A stretch of 42,421 nt of DNA from an uncultured Hyphomicrobiaceae bacterium (GCA_937931785.1 CALHAX010000096.1:1-42421); one strand, 5' to 3'. Shown: positions 7,685 to 17,001, numbered from the stretch's first letter. Program-made: numbers and translations. Notes: a model not told the origin generated them from the letters alone.

Positions 7685-7915
7685 ACCGACCAACACGACA
7701 ACCGTGGCAGGCACGCTCCGATTCCGTGTCTGCTGCGCGCACCTGTGGCACATCCGCGCGATGGATCGATCAAACACCAATCCTCCCGATATAGAGCGTA
7801 AATACAACGGACTTTGAACAAATCCGTCACGTGCGCTGATTACCCTGTAATCGAATCAAATTCTCTGATCTTTCAACGAGATGAGAATGCGCATGAGCGG
7901 TATGGGGGGCTCCAA

Positions 7916-8974
7916 TTGCTACAGATTTCACCGTCGTCCAGTACGACGACGCGCGATTCCGAACAGAGACCCGCACGTGAATGGCTGAAGGTGCTTGCGC
8001 AATACCGCAAACCGAGCACTGTTCGCAGTACAACAGAGATTGTCATAACGGCCGGGCCCTTCATCGTTCTATGGCTACTTGCCTGGTGGTCGCTCGGTGT
8101 GAGCTATCTGCTTACAGCGTTGTTCGTAACCGGTGCGGCATTCATGCTCGTGCGGCTTTTTCTGATCCAGCACGATTGTGGACATCAGTCGTTCTTTCAC
8201 AATCGCTCGACAAACGACTGGATCGGACGGGTGCTCGGCGTGTTCACGGTGACGCCGTACGATGTTTGGCGCAAAGCGCACTCGCAGCATCATTCGCATT
8301 CCGGAAATCTGGACTATCGCGGCATCGGTGAAGTGACAACGCTGACGGTCCGGGAATATGAGGAAGCTTCTTGGTGGCGTAAGGTTCTGTATCGGATGTA
8401 TCGTGACCCAACCGTGATGTTCGGAATCGGACCAGCTTACGTGTTCCTGCTGCGCAACCGGTTGCCGATCGGCATGATGCGCGGTTCCGGTTGGTCACCG
8501 TGGATCAGCACGATGGGCACGAACCTGGGCATTGCGGGTCTCGCCGCACTGATGATGTGGCTCATCGGCCCGCTGCCATTTCTTGCCGTGCATGTACCGA
8601 TCGTGGTGCTGGCGGCAACGATTGGTGTCTGGCTGTTCTACGTGCAGCACCAGTTCGAATATACAACGTGGGAAGAAGACCGCGACTGGGACATGCAGGA
8701 CGCAGCTCTCTACGGGAGCTCACACTATGTGCTGCCCAAACCGCTGCAGTGGGCGACCGCCAACATCGGTATTCACCACGTGCACCATCTGTATTCGCGT
8801 ATCCCGTACTACCGACTTCCGCAGATACTCAAGGATCATCCGGAGTTGAATTCAATCCAGCGCCTGACGGTTCGTGAGAGCTTTTCGTGTGTACGCCTCC
8901 AACTTTGGGATGAAGCACGCAAGAAGTTGGTCTCGTTTTCGGAAGCCCGTAAACACGCGCGCGAAACAGGTTGA
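7916..8974 (+). CDS. Membrane fatty acid desaturase (delta-12/omega-6-like)
   Basis: An integral membrane di-iron desaturase. The three histidine boxes are HDCGHQ, HSQHHSH and HHVHH, in the expected order and spacing, with hydrophobic hairpins between them (IVLWLLAWWSLGVSYLLTALFV early; two more before the third box). Such enzymes insert a double bond into acyl chains of membrane lipids using O2 and electrons from ferredoxin or cytochrome b5. There is no in-frame ATG upstream of the first membrane segment. TTG at 7916, with a GGGGGG run just upstream, gives a 352-residue protein of normal length; TTG at 7814 would add 34 residues. Start is therefore uncertain. A weak hairpin TGATC-aga-GATCA followed by five T lies at the stop codon (8972-8989). 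Confidence 0.88.
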   Translation: MLQISPSSSTTTRDSEQRPAREWLKVLAQYRKPSTVRSTTEIVITAGPFIVLWLLAWWSLGVSYLLTALFVTGAAFMLVRLFLIQHDCGHQSFFHNRSTNDWIGRVLGVFTVTPYDVWRKAHSQHHSHSGNLDYRGIGEVTTLTVREYEEASWWRKVLYRMYRDPTVMFGIGPAYVFLLRNRLPIGMMRGSGWSPWISTMGTNLGIAGLAALMMWLIGPLPFLAVHVPIVVLAATIGVWLFYVQHQFEYTTWEEDRDWDMQDAALYGSSHYVLPKPLQWATANIGIHHVHHLYSRIPYYRLPQILKDHPELNSIQRLTVRESFSCVRLQLWDEARKKLVSFSEARKHARETG

Positions 8975-9099
8975 TCAGAGATCATTTTTGAACGCGTCGA
9001 TTGATAACGTCACGCGAGATTTATCACCCCTCATCGCAGGTTCATTGTGTGACCGCACGTTCATATTCAAATAGACTAAGCAAACGTCTTCCTGACGGC

Positions 9100-9906
9100 A
9101 TGCATCTGCCGTCCGAGATCGTCCTCGCCTTTGACTGGCTTGAAGGACAAGGATGGCTGCAGAGTTTTCAAGACAGGAAAAAACCCGAAAAATTCAAGAA
9201 CCAGTTTCTCAGCATCTATCCACCAAACGAAATGGATTTACCCGGAACCACGGATGTCATCTTCAATTCCTCGCATGTGAAGTACACAGAATTCTGGAGC
9301 ACACCGGATCCGAATATTGACGCTCGAATATTTCCACTTGCCCGAACGAGTGCGGATGGAGGCCGCGCCGCTCTGTGGCTTGCACCTGACGGCAGGCAAT
9401 GGTTTGTCCACCTCGGGCACGACGAACTTGGCATTATCTCGGATCATCCGGTAACATTTTTGATCTTTCTGGCCATGGGTTACATGGAGCCGGGCGGGTT
9501 TGCAGACACAACGCGTACACCGCTGGAAGTGGCTCTCGACTACTACGGAAAAAGCCACGTCGATGATCTGGATCCTGAAAGCGACGAAGTAGAACCTCAA
9601 CCCTCCGCTGCATTTCAGAAGTTCTTGCAAGATACTTTTGATATTGGCCCGTTTCCGAAACGTGCCAGTGATCTCGGTATAGAGCCCTTCTGCGAATACG
9701 ATGATGCGACCACGAACGATCCGTTTGCAAAATGGCTCAACGCGGTCACGCCACCTCCAACAGCCGAGGAACTGGCAGAAGTAGAAAAATATTCCCGATT
9801 GGCGGAAGAGATGACCGGGGACATCGAGAAACTGACTCAGAATCTTGATGATCCCAATCTCATCAAGAAACTGACAGACTATTTTTCGAGCAAATTCAAA
9901 ACCTGA
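9100..9906 (+). CDS. Acidic cytoplasmic protein of unknown function (268 aa)
   Basis: I do not recognise this family with confidence. The protein is soluble, with no signal peptide or membrane segment. A globular N-terminal half contains LPSEIVLAFDWLEGQGWL and GGRAALWLAPDGRQWFVHLGHDELG, in style like SUKH/SMI1-type proteins, which bind partner proteins and often serve as immunity factors. The C-terminal half is acidic (about 30 percent D/E) and ends in a predicted helix. ATG 9100 is chosen; an upstream TTG at 9001 would add poorly composed residues. No toxin gene is next to it, so an immunity role is only a possibility. Confidence 0.6.
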   Translation: MHLPSEIVLAFDWLEGQGWLQSFQDRKKPEKFKNQFLSIYPPNEMDLPGTTDVIFNSSHVKYTEFWSTPDPNIDARIFPLARTSADGGRAALWLAPDGRQWFVHLGHDELGIISDHPVTFLIFLAMGYMEPGGFADTTRTPLEVALDYYGKSHVDDLDPESDEVEPQPSAAFQKFLQDTFDIGPFPKRASDLGIEPFCEYDDATTNDPFAKWLNAVTPPPTAEELAEVEKYSRLAEEMTGDIEKLTQNLDDPNLIKKLTDYFSSKFKT

Positions 9907-9917
9907 GTGTACGCACT

Positions 9918-10655
9918 TCAGCCTGACACCGTGCTGATAATCAAAACGCCTCCAGCGAAGAGCAACAAGATCAGCACAATCTGATTGTAGCGCGCATCCG
10001 GAAGACGCCGATACACGCGATGTCCTATCCAAACCCCAGTAAGTGTGGCCGGTAACGCGGTCGCGATACTCGGTAAGATGCTCGGGGTCAGAACTCCTGC
10101 AACAGCGTGAGCCATGAGAGCCAGCGTCAAAATCACCAGGTTGAAGGACTGAAACACGGCACGCCGCGTTGCCTTGTCCCAGCCGCGCAATCCGGTCCAA
10201 AGTGTCGGCAGAACGCCGGACAACCCTGCGATTCCTCCAAGAATACCACCTGCGAAACCCACCCCAGCGTCGGCCGCTTTCCCGCCCCACACGAGGTTCG
10301 GGAGCTGCCGCTGGAACAACGCAAGCGTGCAGTAGCTGACAAGCAGAACACCTACACCGAGGCGGAAGAGCTCCGGTGTAACGAGCACCAGCGCGGCTGT
10401 CCCAACCGGTATGCCCAGCATGCCACCTGCGATGAAGGGCGCAACCCGACGCCATTCAATCGCATGCCAGATCGAAGGTAGCACTTGAAGCTGACCGACG
10501 ATCGAGCAGATCACAACAAGCGATCCGGCCTGAACCGGAGGAAGCACGAGCAACCAGACGGGAAGCGCAGTCAGCCCCGTGCCGAAGCCGGTTAGCCCGG
10601 ATACAAATCCACCAGCGAGTGCGCCAACAAAAATAATGGCAACAGCTTCTGTCAT
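9918..10655 (-). CDS. TSUP (TauE/SafE) family membrane transporter
   Basis: A 245-residue integral membrane protein with seven to eight hydrophobic segments. It has the family pattern of an N-terminal AGGFVSGLTGFGTGLTALPV motif repeated in inverted form as GFAGGILGGIAGLSGVLPTLW in the second half, the internal duplication that defines the TSUP/TauE family. Members export sulfite, sulfoacetate or related organic anions, or act as unspecific anion permeases. Substrate cannot be inferred; no sulfur gene is adjacent. Its 3' end faces the unknown gene at 9100-9906. Confidence 0.9.
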   Translation of the reverse strand: MTEAVAIIFVGALAGGFVSGLTGFGTGLTALPVWLLVLPPVQAGSLVVICSIVGQLQVLPSIWHAIEWRRVAPFIAGGMLGIPVGTAALVLVTPELFRLGVGVLLVSYCTLALFQRQLPNLVWGGKAADAGVGFAGGILGGIAGLSGVLPTLWTGLRGWDKATRRAVFQSFNLVILTLALMAHAVAGVLTPSILPSIATALPATLTGVWIGHRVYRRLPDARYNQIVLILLLFAGGVLIISTVSG

Positions 10656-10688
10656 ACCCAGGACCGATGCAAATCGCCCGGTTTGCGA

Positions 10689-11501
10689 TTATTTCTCTGG
10701 AAGAGAAAGTGCCCAATCAAGCCCTTCACCGACCCACTCGGCCCGAATGCTATGACCACGCGGGTGCGTGCAGAGATCGAGCTGCTTGCCACTCGTGCAC
10801 TGTGACCAGATCTCACATTCAAGGCGTTCTGTTTTCTGAGTGGCATTGGCGGTTGCGGGGCACTGATTGATCTGACGGTAAAGACGCATCCCGTCCAGGA
10901 TTGACATCGAGTTGTAGACGCCAACGGTATCGTACGCCACCACGCGATCCGTCAGACCATGAATATGTCTCATGTTTACCGGACCACCGGGACAAGTCTC
11001 GGGAGTGGAATTCCAGAAGCCACCTGCAATCGGCAAATACGCGTGGAACAACGAACCCGCATAGCACGCAACATTCCAGACCATCGAGGCGCCTCGCGAG
11101 AAACCTGTCGCCATAGTCTTGTTGTCGTCGATGGGCCAGCGTCGCTTGATGTCGGCCATGATCGCGTTGACGTAGGCCAGTTCATCCCTTCCACTTTCGG
11201 CGCGGCCTTTGCCGATCTGGCGCCAGTATCCGGTTTGGGCGAATGGCGCGACGAAAATTGCACCCCTTTTTGTCGCGCCCCGGATCATACCCTTGTTACG
11301 AAAGCTTCCCTCCGGGGAGGCGTTCCAGCCATGGAAATAAACGACGAGCGATAGAGATGTCTTGCCATCCCAATCATCCGGCAGAGCGGCGAGATAGTAA
11401 CCGTTCTCAATTTCGCAGCGCCCCCCCGCGCCGCACTCTGCAGCCGCAAGAGGTGTTGCAACAACGAATAAAAGAAGCAGAGAACCTACAAATATGCGCA
11501 T
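10689..11501 (-). CDS. Secreted alpha/beta hydrolase, PHB-depolymerase/feruloyl-esterase-like
   Basis: A 270-residue protein with a signal peptide (MRIFVGSLLLLFVVATPLAAA). The mature part has an alpha/beta-hydrolase fold: VVYFHGWNAS as the oxyanion-hole strand, ATGFSRGASM as the nucleophile elbow (G-x-S-x-G), HIHGLTDRVVAYDT with the candidate acid Asp, and THPRGHSI with the candidate His. Several cysteines suggest disulfides. It resembles LpqC/poly(3-hydroxybutyrate) depolymerase-type esterases. ATG 11501 is preferred because it starts the signal peptide. It is divergent from the binding-protein/channel fusion gene. Confidence 0.8.
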   Translation of the reverse strand: MRIFVGSLLLLFVVATPLAAAECGAGGRCEIENGYYLAALPDDWDGKTSLSLVVYFHGWNASPEGSFRNKGMIRGATKRGAIFVAPFAQTGYWRQIGKGRAESGRDELAYVNAIMADIKRRWPIDDNKTMATGFSRGASMVWNVACYAGSLFHAYLPIAGGFWNSTPETCPGGPVNMRHIHGLTDRVVAYDTVGVYNSMSILDGMRLYRQINQCPATANATQKTERLECEIWSQCTSGKQLDLCTHPRGHSIRAEWVGEGLDWALSLPEK

Positions 11502-11720
11502 TTCGCTTTCTCGCCCTGAAGAAGAAGGTTGTTCGATACCTGCGCTTAACAGTCGGATGAAGTCACAATGGAGTGTCCCGGCACGATTGTCAGATCCGTC
11601 ACAGCGTCGGAAAAATGCCACTAGCTGCTGACGGAAAAGCAACGGGGAGCCGCGATCCACTCGCGTCACACTCCTGAATTCGCTAACTCTTTCAAGAAAG
11701 TGATGTGCGGGAGTGACGTT

Positions 11721-13991
11721 ATGTTGAGTGCGGCATCGTGGGCCAACCGGTCCGCAATTGCGGTTGGTCTGTTTCTTTTGGGGGTGATTGGCCTGGCAAC
11801 CGGCAGCCTGGCTTCTGACCCTTTGACCATTGCCGTAATGTACAGCTCTGACCGCAATCGGTGCTTCACACCCGGCGTAGTGACCTCAATCCGCCACTTC
11901 ACCAAACGTCGCGCTGCAGAAATCAATGCGAACGGCGGCATTGCGGGTCGTAAAGTCCGTGTGGCCTATTTCGACGATTTTGCAACAACCAAGGAAACCG
12001 TGAAGAACACGGAGGCCGCCCTCACGGATAAAAACCTTGCAGCTATTGTCGGCATGTCCAGTTCGACCCGCGGCAAGGCTATCGTGCAGAAGATTGGTGC
12101 GGCCAAAGTGCCGTGGATTTCCGGAATGTCGCGAGGCGATATCTACGCAGCCTATCCCAATATCTTCTCCATGGAACCGGCGGTGGTGGATGAGATCGCG
12201 TCGGTTCGCAGATTTGTTGCGTCACGCGGCTTCAGGCAACCTGCCTTTATCGGATTTTCAGGAGATTTATACGCAGAACGGATTGCGTCCGCACTCAACG
12301 ATGTGGATGGTGATGAAACTCAGGTGGCGCAGCACTGGTTGCCGCAGACAGATGACTATTCTCTGGATGAAGATGCGTTGCAGAGTGCCATTGACGCGAT
12401 CAAGATGGCGAACTCCGACGTCGTCTTCGTTGCTCTGAACAGCGGTCCCGGTGCAAAATTCCTGCGTCGCCTGACAGAAGCTGGAATTTCCATTCCTGCA
12501 TTCGTCGTGCTCGGTCGCATCAGCCGCATGAAACCGTTGCTACCAGGCGATACGTTCAAACAGGACATGTTCGAGTTGGGCCGTGAGGGCGTGCCCGACG
12601 TTTACAATGAACGTCTTCAACAACGGATTTGGAAAGACGCACACACCCGCTGGATTTTTGAGGATGCACGCTCGCCCGACGCACCTGCCGCCTGCGCCAG
12701 CAAGGCCGAACCTGTGTCGATCAGCGATGTGCGCAGCCGAAACAACCGACGCGCGATCGGACGTGGTGTGCAGCATGGCGATGCACTCATGCTGATGGCT
12801 GAAGCCGCAAAAGGGCTGGAACCCGGTGCAAATATTACGGACATTCGCTCTGCAATTGCCAAAGGCCTTGCGTCCCATCGACAAGGCAAGAAGATCTTTC
12901 GTGGCTGGTGGCAAGACTGGTCGTTTGCGCCATCTCGTGCCGTGGGTGAACAAACGCTACTTGTGCGCCAACGCTCCGACGAAACCGACATCACACTAGC
13001 GCCAAAGCAGTACGTCTTGCGTGGCGGCAAGGTGCTCGACACGCCGGTTGTGTACATCGCGGTTGATCCCGTGCGGATCTATCGGGTCGACAGCAACGAG
13101 AAGACGTTTCAGGCCGAATTCTATCTTTCGTTCCGCACGGAAGGTGACATCTCGCTCAGTGATATCGAGTTCACGAATGCGTTCCGTTCTCCACTGAGTA
13201 ACGAGCCGGTGATCAGTGCGCGCCGGATCCACGGGACGGACCAGGCTGGGCCGGGACTGAAGCTCTATCGCATCACAGGCAAATTCACGTTCGATCCTGA
13301 ACTCAATCAGTACCCGTTCGACCGCCAACGGTTTTCAGTTTCATTCCAGCCCTCCAATACGACGTCGCCTTTTTTCATTCAACCGCCACCACCGCGATTG
13401 CGAAAAGCGGATTTCGACACTGACGGCTGGCGGAAAATCACATCTTACGTCGGGTCGGATCAGGATATCATTTCGGTCGTCGGGAACGGTGCGGGCGACA
13501 AGGTGATCATTCCCCTCGACAAGTTCAACTACACCTGGATCATGAAACGACTGGCGACGGATTATTATCTTCAGGTTATCGTACCGCTGATTGTGATTCT
13601 GGCTGTTACATACCTGTCGATCTTCATTCCGGCGCAACGCCTGGAATCCGTGGTTGCCATTCAAGTCACAGCACTGCTGTCTTCGATTGCGCTGTACCTG
13701 GCCATACCGAAGGTTGATTCCGACCAGGCAACGACATCAGACATTGTATTTGTGGTCACCTATACCGCCATTTCCGTCATGCTCGGGCTATCGATTCTGC
13801 GGGTCAATTTTGCGACACTCGAATGGAGCAAGGCTGCCGCAGCCGTGAAAGGCGTCCAGCTCACGTTCATGCCCATCGTCGTATTGCTCATGTCAGACTA
13901 TATTCTGGCGCAGAATGCCGCCACCGGCGTCTCACCGATCCGGAAATACATCGGTGACATTGTGAGCCACATTACGACGCGGGCGCTGTGA
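11721..13991 (+). CDS. Periplasmic binding protein-pentameric ligand-gated ion channel (Cys-loop superfamily) fusion
   Basis: A 756-residue single protein with three parts. (1) An N-terminal signal or anchor at about 13-30. (2) A type-I periplasmic binding protein domain at about 33-420, like Leu/Ile/Val and amide receptors: LTIAVMYSS, EINANGGIAGRKVRV, then AAIVGMSSS, KVPWISGMS, FIGFSGDLYAERIAS and VVFVALNSGP. (3) A pentameric ligand-gated channel module: beta-rich domain about 440-608 with FQAEFYLSFRTEGD and the Pro-loop QYPFDRQRFSV (no Cys pair, as in other prokaryotic members). Four membrane helices follow at about 616-636, 641-663, 673-694 and 714-733. M2 runs RLESVVAIQVTALLSSIALY; alignment by eye with GLIC puts Glu at the intracellular mouth and Leu at the 9' gate, which suggests cation selectivity (inference). 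ATG 11721 has GGGAG 9 nt upstream; ATG 11703 and GTG 11700 also exist. Confidence 0.92.
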   Translation: MLSAASWANRSAIAVGLFLLGVIGLATGSLASDPLTIAVMYSSDRNRCFTPGVVTSIRHFTKRRAAEINANGGIAGRKVRVAYFDDFATTKETVKNTEAALTDKNLAAIVGMSSSTRGKAIVQKIGAAKVPWISGMSRGDIYAAYPNIFSMEPAVVDEIASVRRFVASRGFRQPAFIGFSGDLYAERIASALNDVDGDETQVAQHWLPQTDDYSLDEDALQSAIDAIKMANSDVVFVALNSGPGAKFLRRLTEAGISIPAFVVLGRISRMKPLLPGDTFKQDMFELGREGVPDVYNERLQQRIWKDAHTRWIFEDARSPDAPAACASKAEPVSISDVRSRNNRRAIGRGVQHGDALMLMAEAAKGLEPGANITDIRSAIAKGLASHRQGKKIFRGWWQDWSFAPSRAVGEQTLLVRQRSDETDITLAPKQYVLRGGKVLDTPVVYIAVDPVRIYRVDSNEKTFQAEFYLSFRTEGDISLSDIEFTNAFRSPLSNEPVISARRIHGTDQAGPGLKLYRITGKFTFDPELNQYPFDRQRFSVSFQPSNTTSPFFIQPPPPRLRKADFDTDGWRKITSYVGSDQDIISVVGNGAGDKVIIPLDKFNYTWIMKRLATDYYLQVIVPLIVILAVTYLSIFIPAQRLESVVAIQVTALLSSIALYLAIPKVDSDQATTSDIVFVVTYTAISVMLGLSILRVNFATLEWSKAAAAVKGVQLTFMPIVVLLMSDYILAQNAATGVSPIRKYIGDIVSHITTRAL

Positions 13992-14077
13992 AACACGTTC
14001 AGGTGGAAAAATACACGTCAAGCCAATGGTCTTCAGACTGGATTGCCCAGGGATGCGCATCTGGATGAAACACTCAT

Positions 14078-14503
14078 TTAATCATCACCCCGAACCCGCC
14101 CGCGTGTGCGCTTGACGCTGCTGCGTTGCGTTTTTTTATCCATACGCCGTTGCCGAGCCGCACGACTGGGCCGCGTCGGCACACGCGTCTTCGGAGCGAT
14201 CGCCGCTTCGGCAATCATGGTGGTCAGCCGGTCAAGCGCATCACGTCTGTTGGCATCCTGCGTACGCTTGCGATTTGCAGTGATGACGATCACGCCTTCT
14301 TTGGTCAGTTTTGATCCGGCGCGTGCCTCAAGGCGTCGGCGCACAGGAGTCGGTAGGGACGGTGAGTGACGCACATCAAATCGCAACTGTACCGCCGTCG
14401 CAACCTTGTTGACGTTCTGACCACCAGGACCGCCCGCACGTATGAACGTTTCGGTGATCTCGTCTTCGTCGATCGAGAGAGTGTCAGTGACCTGAATCGC
14501 CAC
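14078..14503 (-). CDS. arfB: Peptidyl-tRNA hydrolase ArfB (ribosome rescue)
   Basis: A 141-residue protein, the usual ArfB (YaeJ) length. The class I release-factor GGQ motif sits in RAGGPGGQNVNKVATAV (residues 27-29), the loop that hydrolyses peptidyl-tRNA. The C-terminal tail is strongly basic (RQRRMDKKTQRSSVKRTR) and inserts in the empty mRNA channel of stalled ribosomes. No stop-codon recognition domain is present, as expected. Its start overlaps the 3' end of the upstream aminotransferase gene by 20 bp, so the two are probably translated from one mRNA. Confidence 0.93.
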   Translation of the reverse strand: MAIQVTDTLSIDEDEITETFIRAGGPGGQNVNKVATAVQLRFDVRHSPSLPTPVRRRLEARAGSKLTKEGVIVITANRKRTQDANRRDALDRLTTMIAEAAIAPKTRVPTRPSRAARQRRMDKKTQRSSVKRTRGRVRGDD

Positions 14504-15773
14504 AACAATTGCCTTGCTGGTTTACTTGAGAGGGCGATGCGGCAAACGACATCTCATCCGCACCCTTCACAACCTTTGCCTGGATCTGAGCTGGAACCTG
14601 TCCGGCAAGATAGGAGATCGCCGCCTGAACACCACCTGCATGATGTGGGATTTCGAGAGCCGCAAGTGTCATCTCAATGACAGACAATGTGCCAAACATC
14701 ATCGGAGCATTCACATGCCCCATGTGTGCAATACGAAAACCCTGCCCGGCCTGCTCTCCGATCGCAATTCCCAATACCACACCGCATTGGCTGCGCGCAT
14801 AGTCGAGAATCGGTTGCGGAGTGATGTCTCCCAACGTACGCACCATGGTGATTGAGTTGGCCCGTTCTGCCGGATTGTCGATGTTGAAGGCAAGCGCACC
14901 ACCACCACACCACACCTCGACAGCAAGACGGGTGGCTTCAGCAAGCAACGCATGGCGATGCCAGGCCGCAGGCAACCCTTCGTCAAGGAGAATATCTATC
15001 CCCTTGCGCAGGCCAAATAGCAGATGCTCCGGCGGCGTGCCGCAATATTTCAGATAATGCTCTTCACCATCACGCGCCGTCCAGTCCCAATAGGGGGTTG
15101 TGAGATCGGCGCTCTGGTGCGCCGCTTTCGCCTTTGCCCCAACAGCGCAGAAACTGAGACCGGGCGGTGTCATCAAACCCTTTTGTGAACCGGATACGGA
15201 AACATCCACACCCCAGTCATCCATCAGAAATTCCATTGTCCCAAGGGATGCAATGGTATCGACCATGAAGAGGGCATCCGAGTTCGCATGGCTGATGGCT
15301 TTGCGAATGGCCGGGATATCGTTCACGACACCCGTGGCCGTGTCGACCTGAACAACGAGAACAGCTTTAAAGGTGTTGCCATCGGGTTGACTCAGGCGCT
15401 TCGCAACGGCATCCGGTTTGACGGCTGCATGATGGCTTCCGGGCAGGATCTCAACTTCGACGCCGAGTTTGTGTGCCATCTCGCCCCAGCCAACGGCAAA
15501 GCGGCCACTCTCCAAAATGAGAACCTTATCGCCCCGTGAAAGCGTATTCACGAGCGCTGCTTCCCAGGCACCATGGCCGTTTGCTGCATAGATGTATGTG
15601 TCGCCTGTCGTCTGGAAAACGGTCTTGAGATCTGCGAGACAGGTGGACGTGAGCGACAACAGTTCGTCTGAGTAAATATCGCGCGCCGGCTGATGCATCG
15701 CATTCAGGACGGCATCAGGCACAGTTGTCGGACCCGGAATCGCCAGAAATTCGCGGCCGTGGCGGACGGTCAT
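14484..15773 (-). CDS. Class V aminotransferase, alanine/serine-glyoxylate aminotransferase-like
   Basis: A 429-residue PLP enzyme of fold type I, class V. Key segments are FLAIPGPTTVPDAVLNAM at the N-terminus, ANGHGAWEAAL (phosphate-binding turn), VDTIASLGTMEF with the cofactor Asp, and VSGSQKGLMTPPGLSF with the Schiff-base Lys198. Homologs transfer amino groups between alanine or serine and glyoxylate, in the serine cycle or glycine metabolism. Which donor it uses is not clear; no other serine-cycle gene is nearby. ATG 15773 is chosen because GGAG lies 9 nt upstream and the conserved sequence begins right after it. It is the first gene of a pair with arfB. Confidence 0.88.
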   Translation of the reverse strand: MTVRHGREFLAIPGPTTVPDAVLNAMHQPARDIYSDELLSLTSTCLADLKTVFQTTGDTYIYAANGHGAWEAALVNTLSRGDKVLILESGRFAVGWGEMAHKLGVEVEILPGSHHAAVKPDAVAKRLSQPDGNTFKAVLVVQVDTATGVVNDIPAIRKAISHANSDALFMVDTIASLGTMEFLMDDWGVDVSVSGSQKGLMTPPGLSFCAVGAKAKAAHQSADLTTPYWDWTARDGEEHYLKYCGTPPEHLLFGLRKGIDILLDEGLPAAWHRHALLAEATRLAVEVWCGGGALAFNIDNPAERANSITMVRTLGDITPQPILDYARSQCGVVLGIAIGEQAGQGFRIAHMGHVNAPMMFGTLSVIEMTLAALEIPHHAGGVQAAISYLAGQVPAQIQAKVVKGADEMSFAASPSQVNQQGNCCGDSGH

Positions 15774-15922
15774 GGGGAAACTCCGTAAGGTGTGGGACAG
15801 TAACAATGACATTGGCGGATACAGAGTATCGTGGCAAGCGTTGCCAACCTGCTCATGTTTGAAGAATTCTCGAGAAATTGGGCCGCACGGTCTCCAGGCG
15901 CAGGACAAGAAGCGAGCAATCC

Positions 15923-16879
15923 ATGAGCAAGGCCAAACTTGTTGTCACATCCGATCCTGAAAAAACGACTCTGTCGCAGAAGCATGCGGAGGTCGTATGC
16001 GACCAGCTAAAACGTACTGGTTTAGGCGGACACGATCATGCGTTCGCTGGTCCTTCCTCGTACGATGTGACGCTGGATGCAGAAGATTTCAGTTTTTCCC
16101 ATGAGGGCGCGTCGGATCGCGTTTCAGGTTTTGCGCACCTCTTTGATCTTGAAGAAGAACCGCAATTCAGAGATGCGGATTATAATATTGTTGCAACACA
16201 AAGCCGTCGCAAGAAACTCCTCGTCGCCGACATGGAATCGACGATCATCGAACAGGAGTGTCTTGATGAACTGGCGGACTATGTTGGTTTGCGAGATCGT
16301 GTATCCGAGATCACTGAACGTGCCATGCAAGGCGAACTGGACTTTGAAGAAGCACTTCGCGAACGTGTCCGCTTGTTACGCGGCTTGAGCATCGATCTCC
16401 TGGAAGACCTTTACACTTCAAAAGTGACCCTCATGTCCGGGGCAGAAACCCTTGTTGCAACCATGGCTGCCAACGGCGCGCATTGCGCACTCGTCTCAGG
16501 CGGGTTCACATGGTTCACGTCGCGCATTGCGCAACGGCTCGGGTTCCAGTCCCATCAGGCAAATGAGCTGATTATCGAGAACGGGAAGCTGACCGGCGAG
16601 GTCGGTATGCCAATTCTCGGGCGTGCCGCAAAGAAGCAGGCTCTCGATCGCCTGTGCCGTGAGCTCAACATCACACCGACCGACGCCATAACCGTGGGTG
16701 ACGGGGCCAATGATCTCGACATGCTCACTGCAGCCGGAGAAGCCGGTGGCATCGGCGTCGCCTTCCACGCCAAACCCCTGGTTGCACAAACGGCCCCCCA
16801 CCGCATCGATCACGGCGATCTTACAGCTTTGCTTTACTTGCAAGGGTACACGCAAGACGCGTTTGCCAGCCCCAAATGA
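15923..16879 (+). CDS. serB: Phosphoserine phosphatase SerB
   Basis: A 318-residue cytoplasmic HAD-superfamily enzyme that makes serine from phosphoserine, the last step of the phosphorylated serine pathway. An N-terminal ACT-like region of about 95 residues precedes the catalytic domain. HAD motif I is LLVADMESTIIEQECLDELA; motif II is CALVSGGFTWF, motif III the Lys in AAKKQALDRL, and motif IV TVGDGANDLDML. Motif I is odd: Asp103 (nucleophile) is followed by Glu105 where Asp, the general acid/base, is usual. All other signatures are intact, so the enzyme is probably active. ATG 15923 opens the conserved N-terminus. It faces away from the aminotransferase gene. Confidence 0.9.
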   Translation: MSKAKLVVTSDPEKTTLSQKHAEVVCDQLKRTGLGGHDHAFAGPSSYDVTLDAEDFSFSHEGASDRVSGFAHLFDLEEEPQFRDADYNIVATQSRRKKLLVADMESTIIEQECLDELADYVGLRDRVSEITERAMQGELDFEEALRERVRLLRGLSIDLLEDLYTSKVTLMSGAETLVATMAANGAHCALVSGGFTWFTSRIAQRLGFQSHQANELIIENGKLTGEVGMPILGRAAKKQALDRLCRELNITPTDAITVGDGANDLDMLTAAGEAGGIGVAFHAKPLVAQTAPHRIDHGDLTALLYLQGYTQDAFASPK

Positions 16880-17001
16880 CAGCATTTTGATGGTTTTTGG
16901 TGGCAGCAGACCGATGTTGGAGCATACGTTGCCTCAAATTGCTCTGAACCTTCCAGTGATCTGGCACGACCAATGCTCAGATGATCAAGAAGGACAAGAC
17001 A

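Noticed and set aside
9238-10455. 405-codon minus-strand frame covering the unknown gene and part of the TSUP gene
   Set aside because: It overlaps two well-supported genes in other frames and is rich in Cys, Arg and His, as expected of an antisense artefact.
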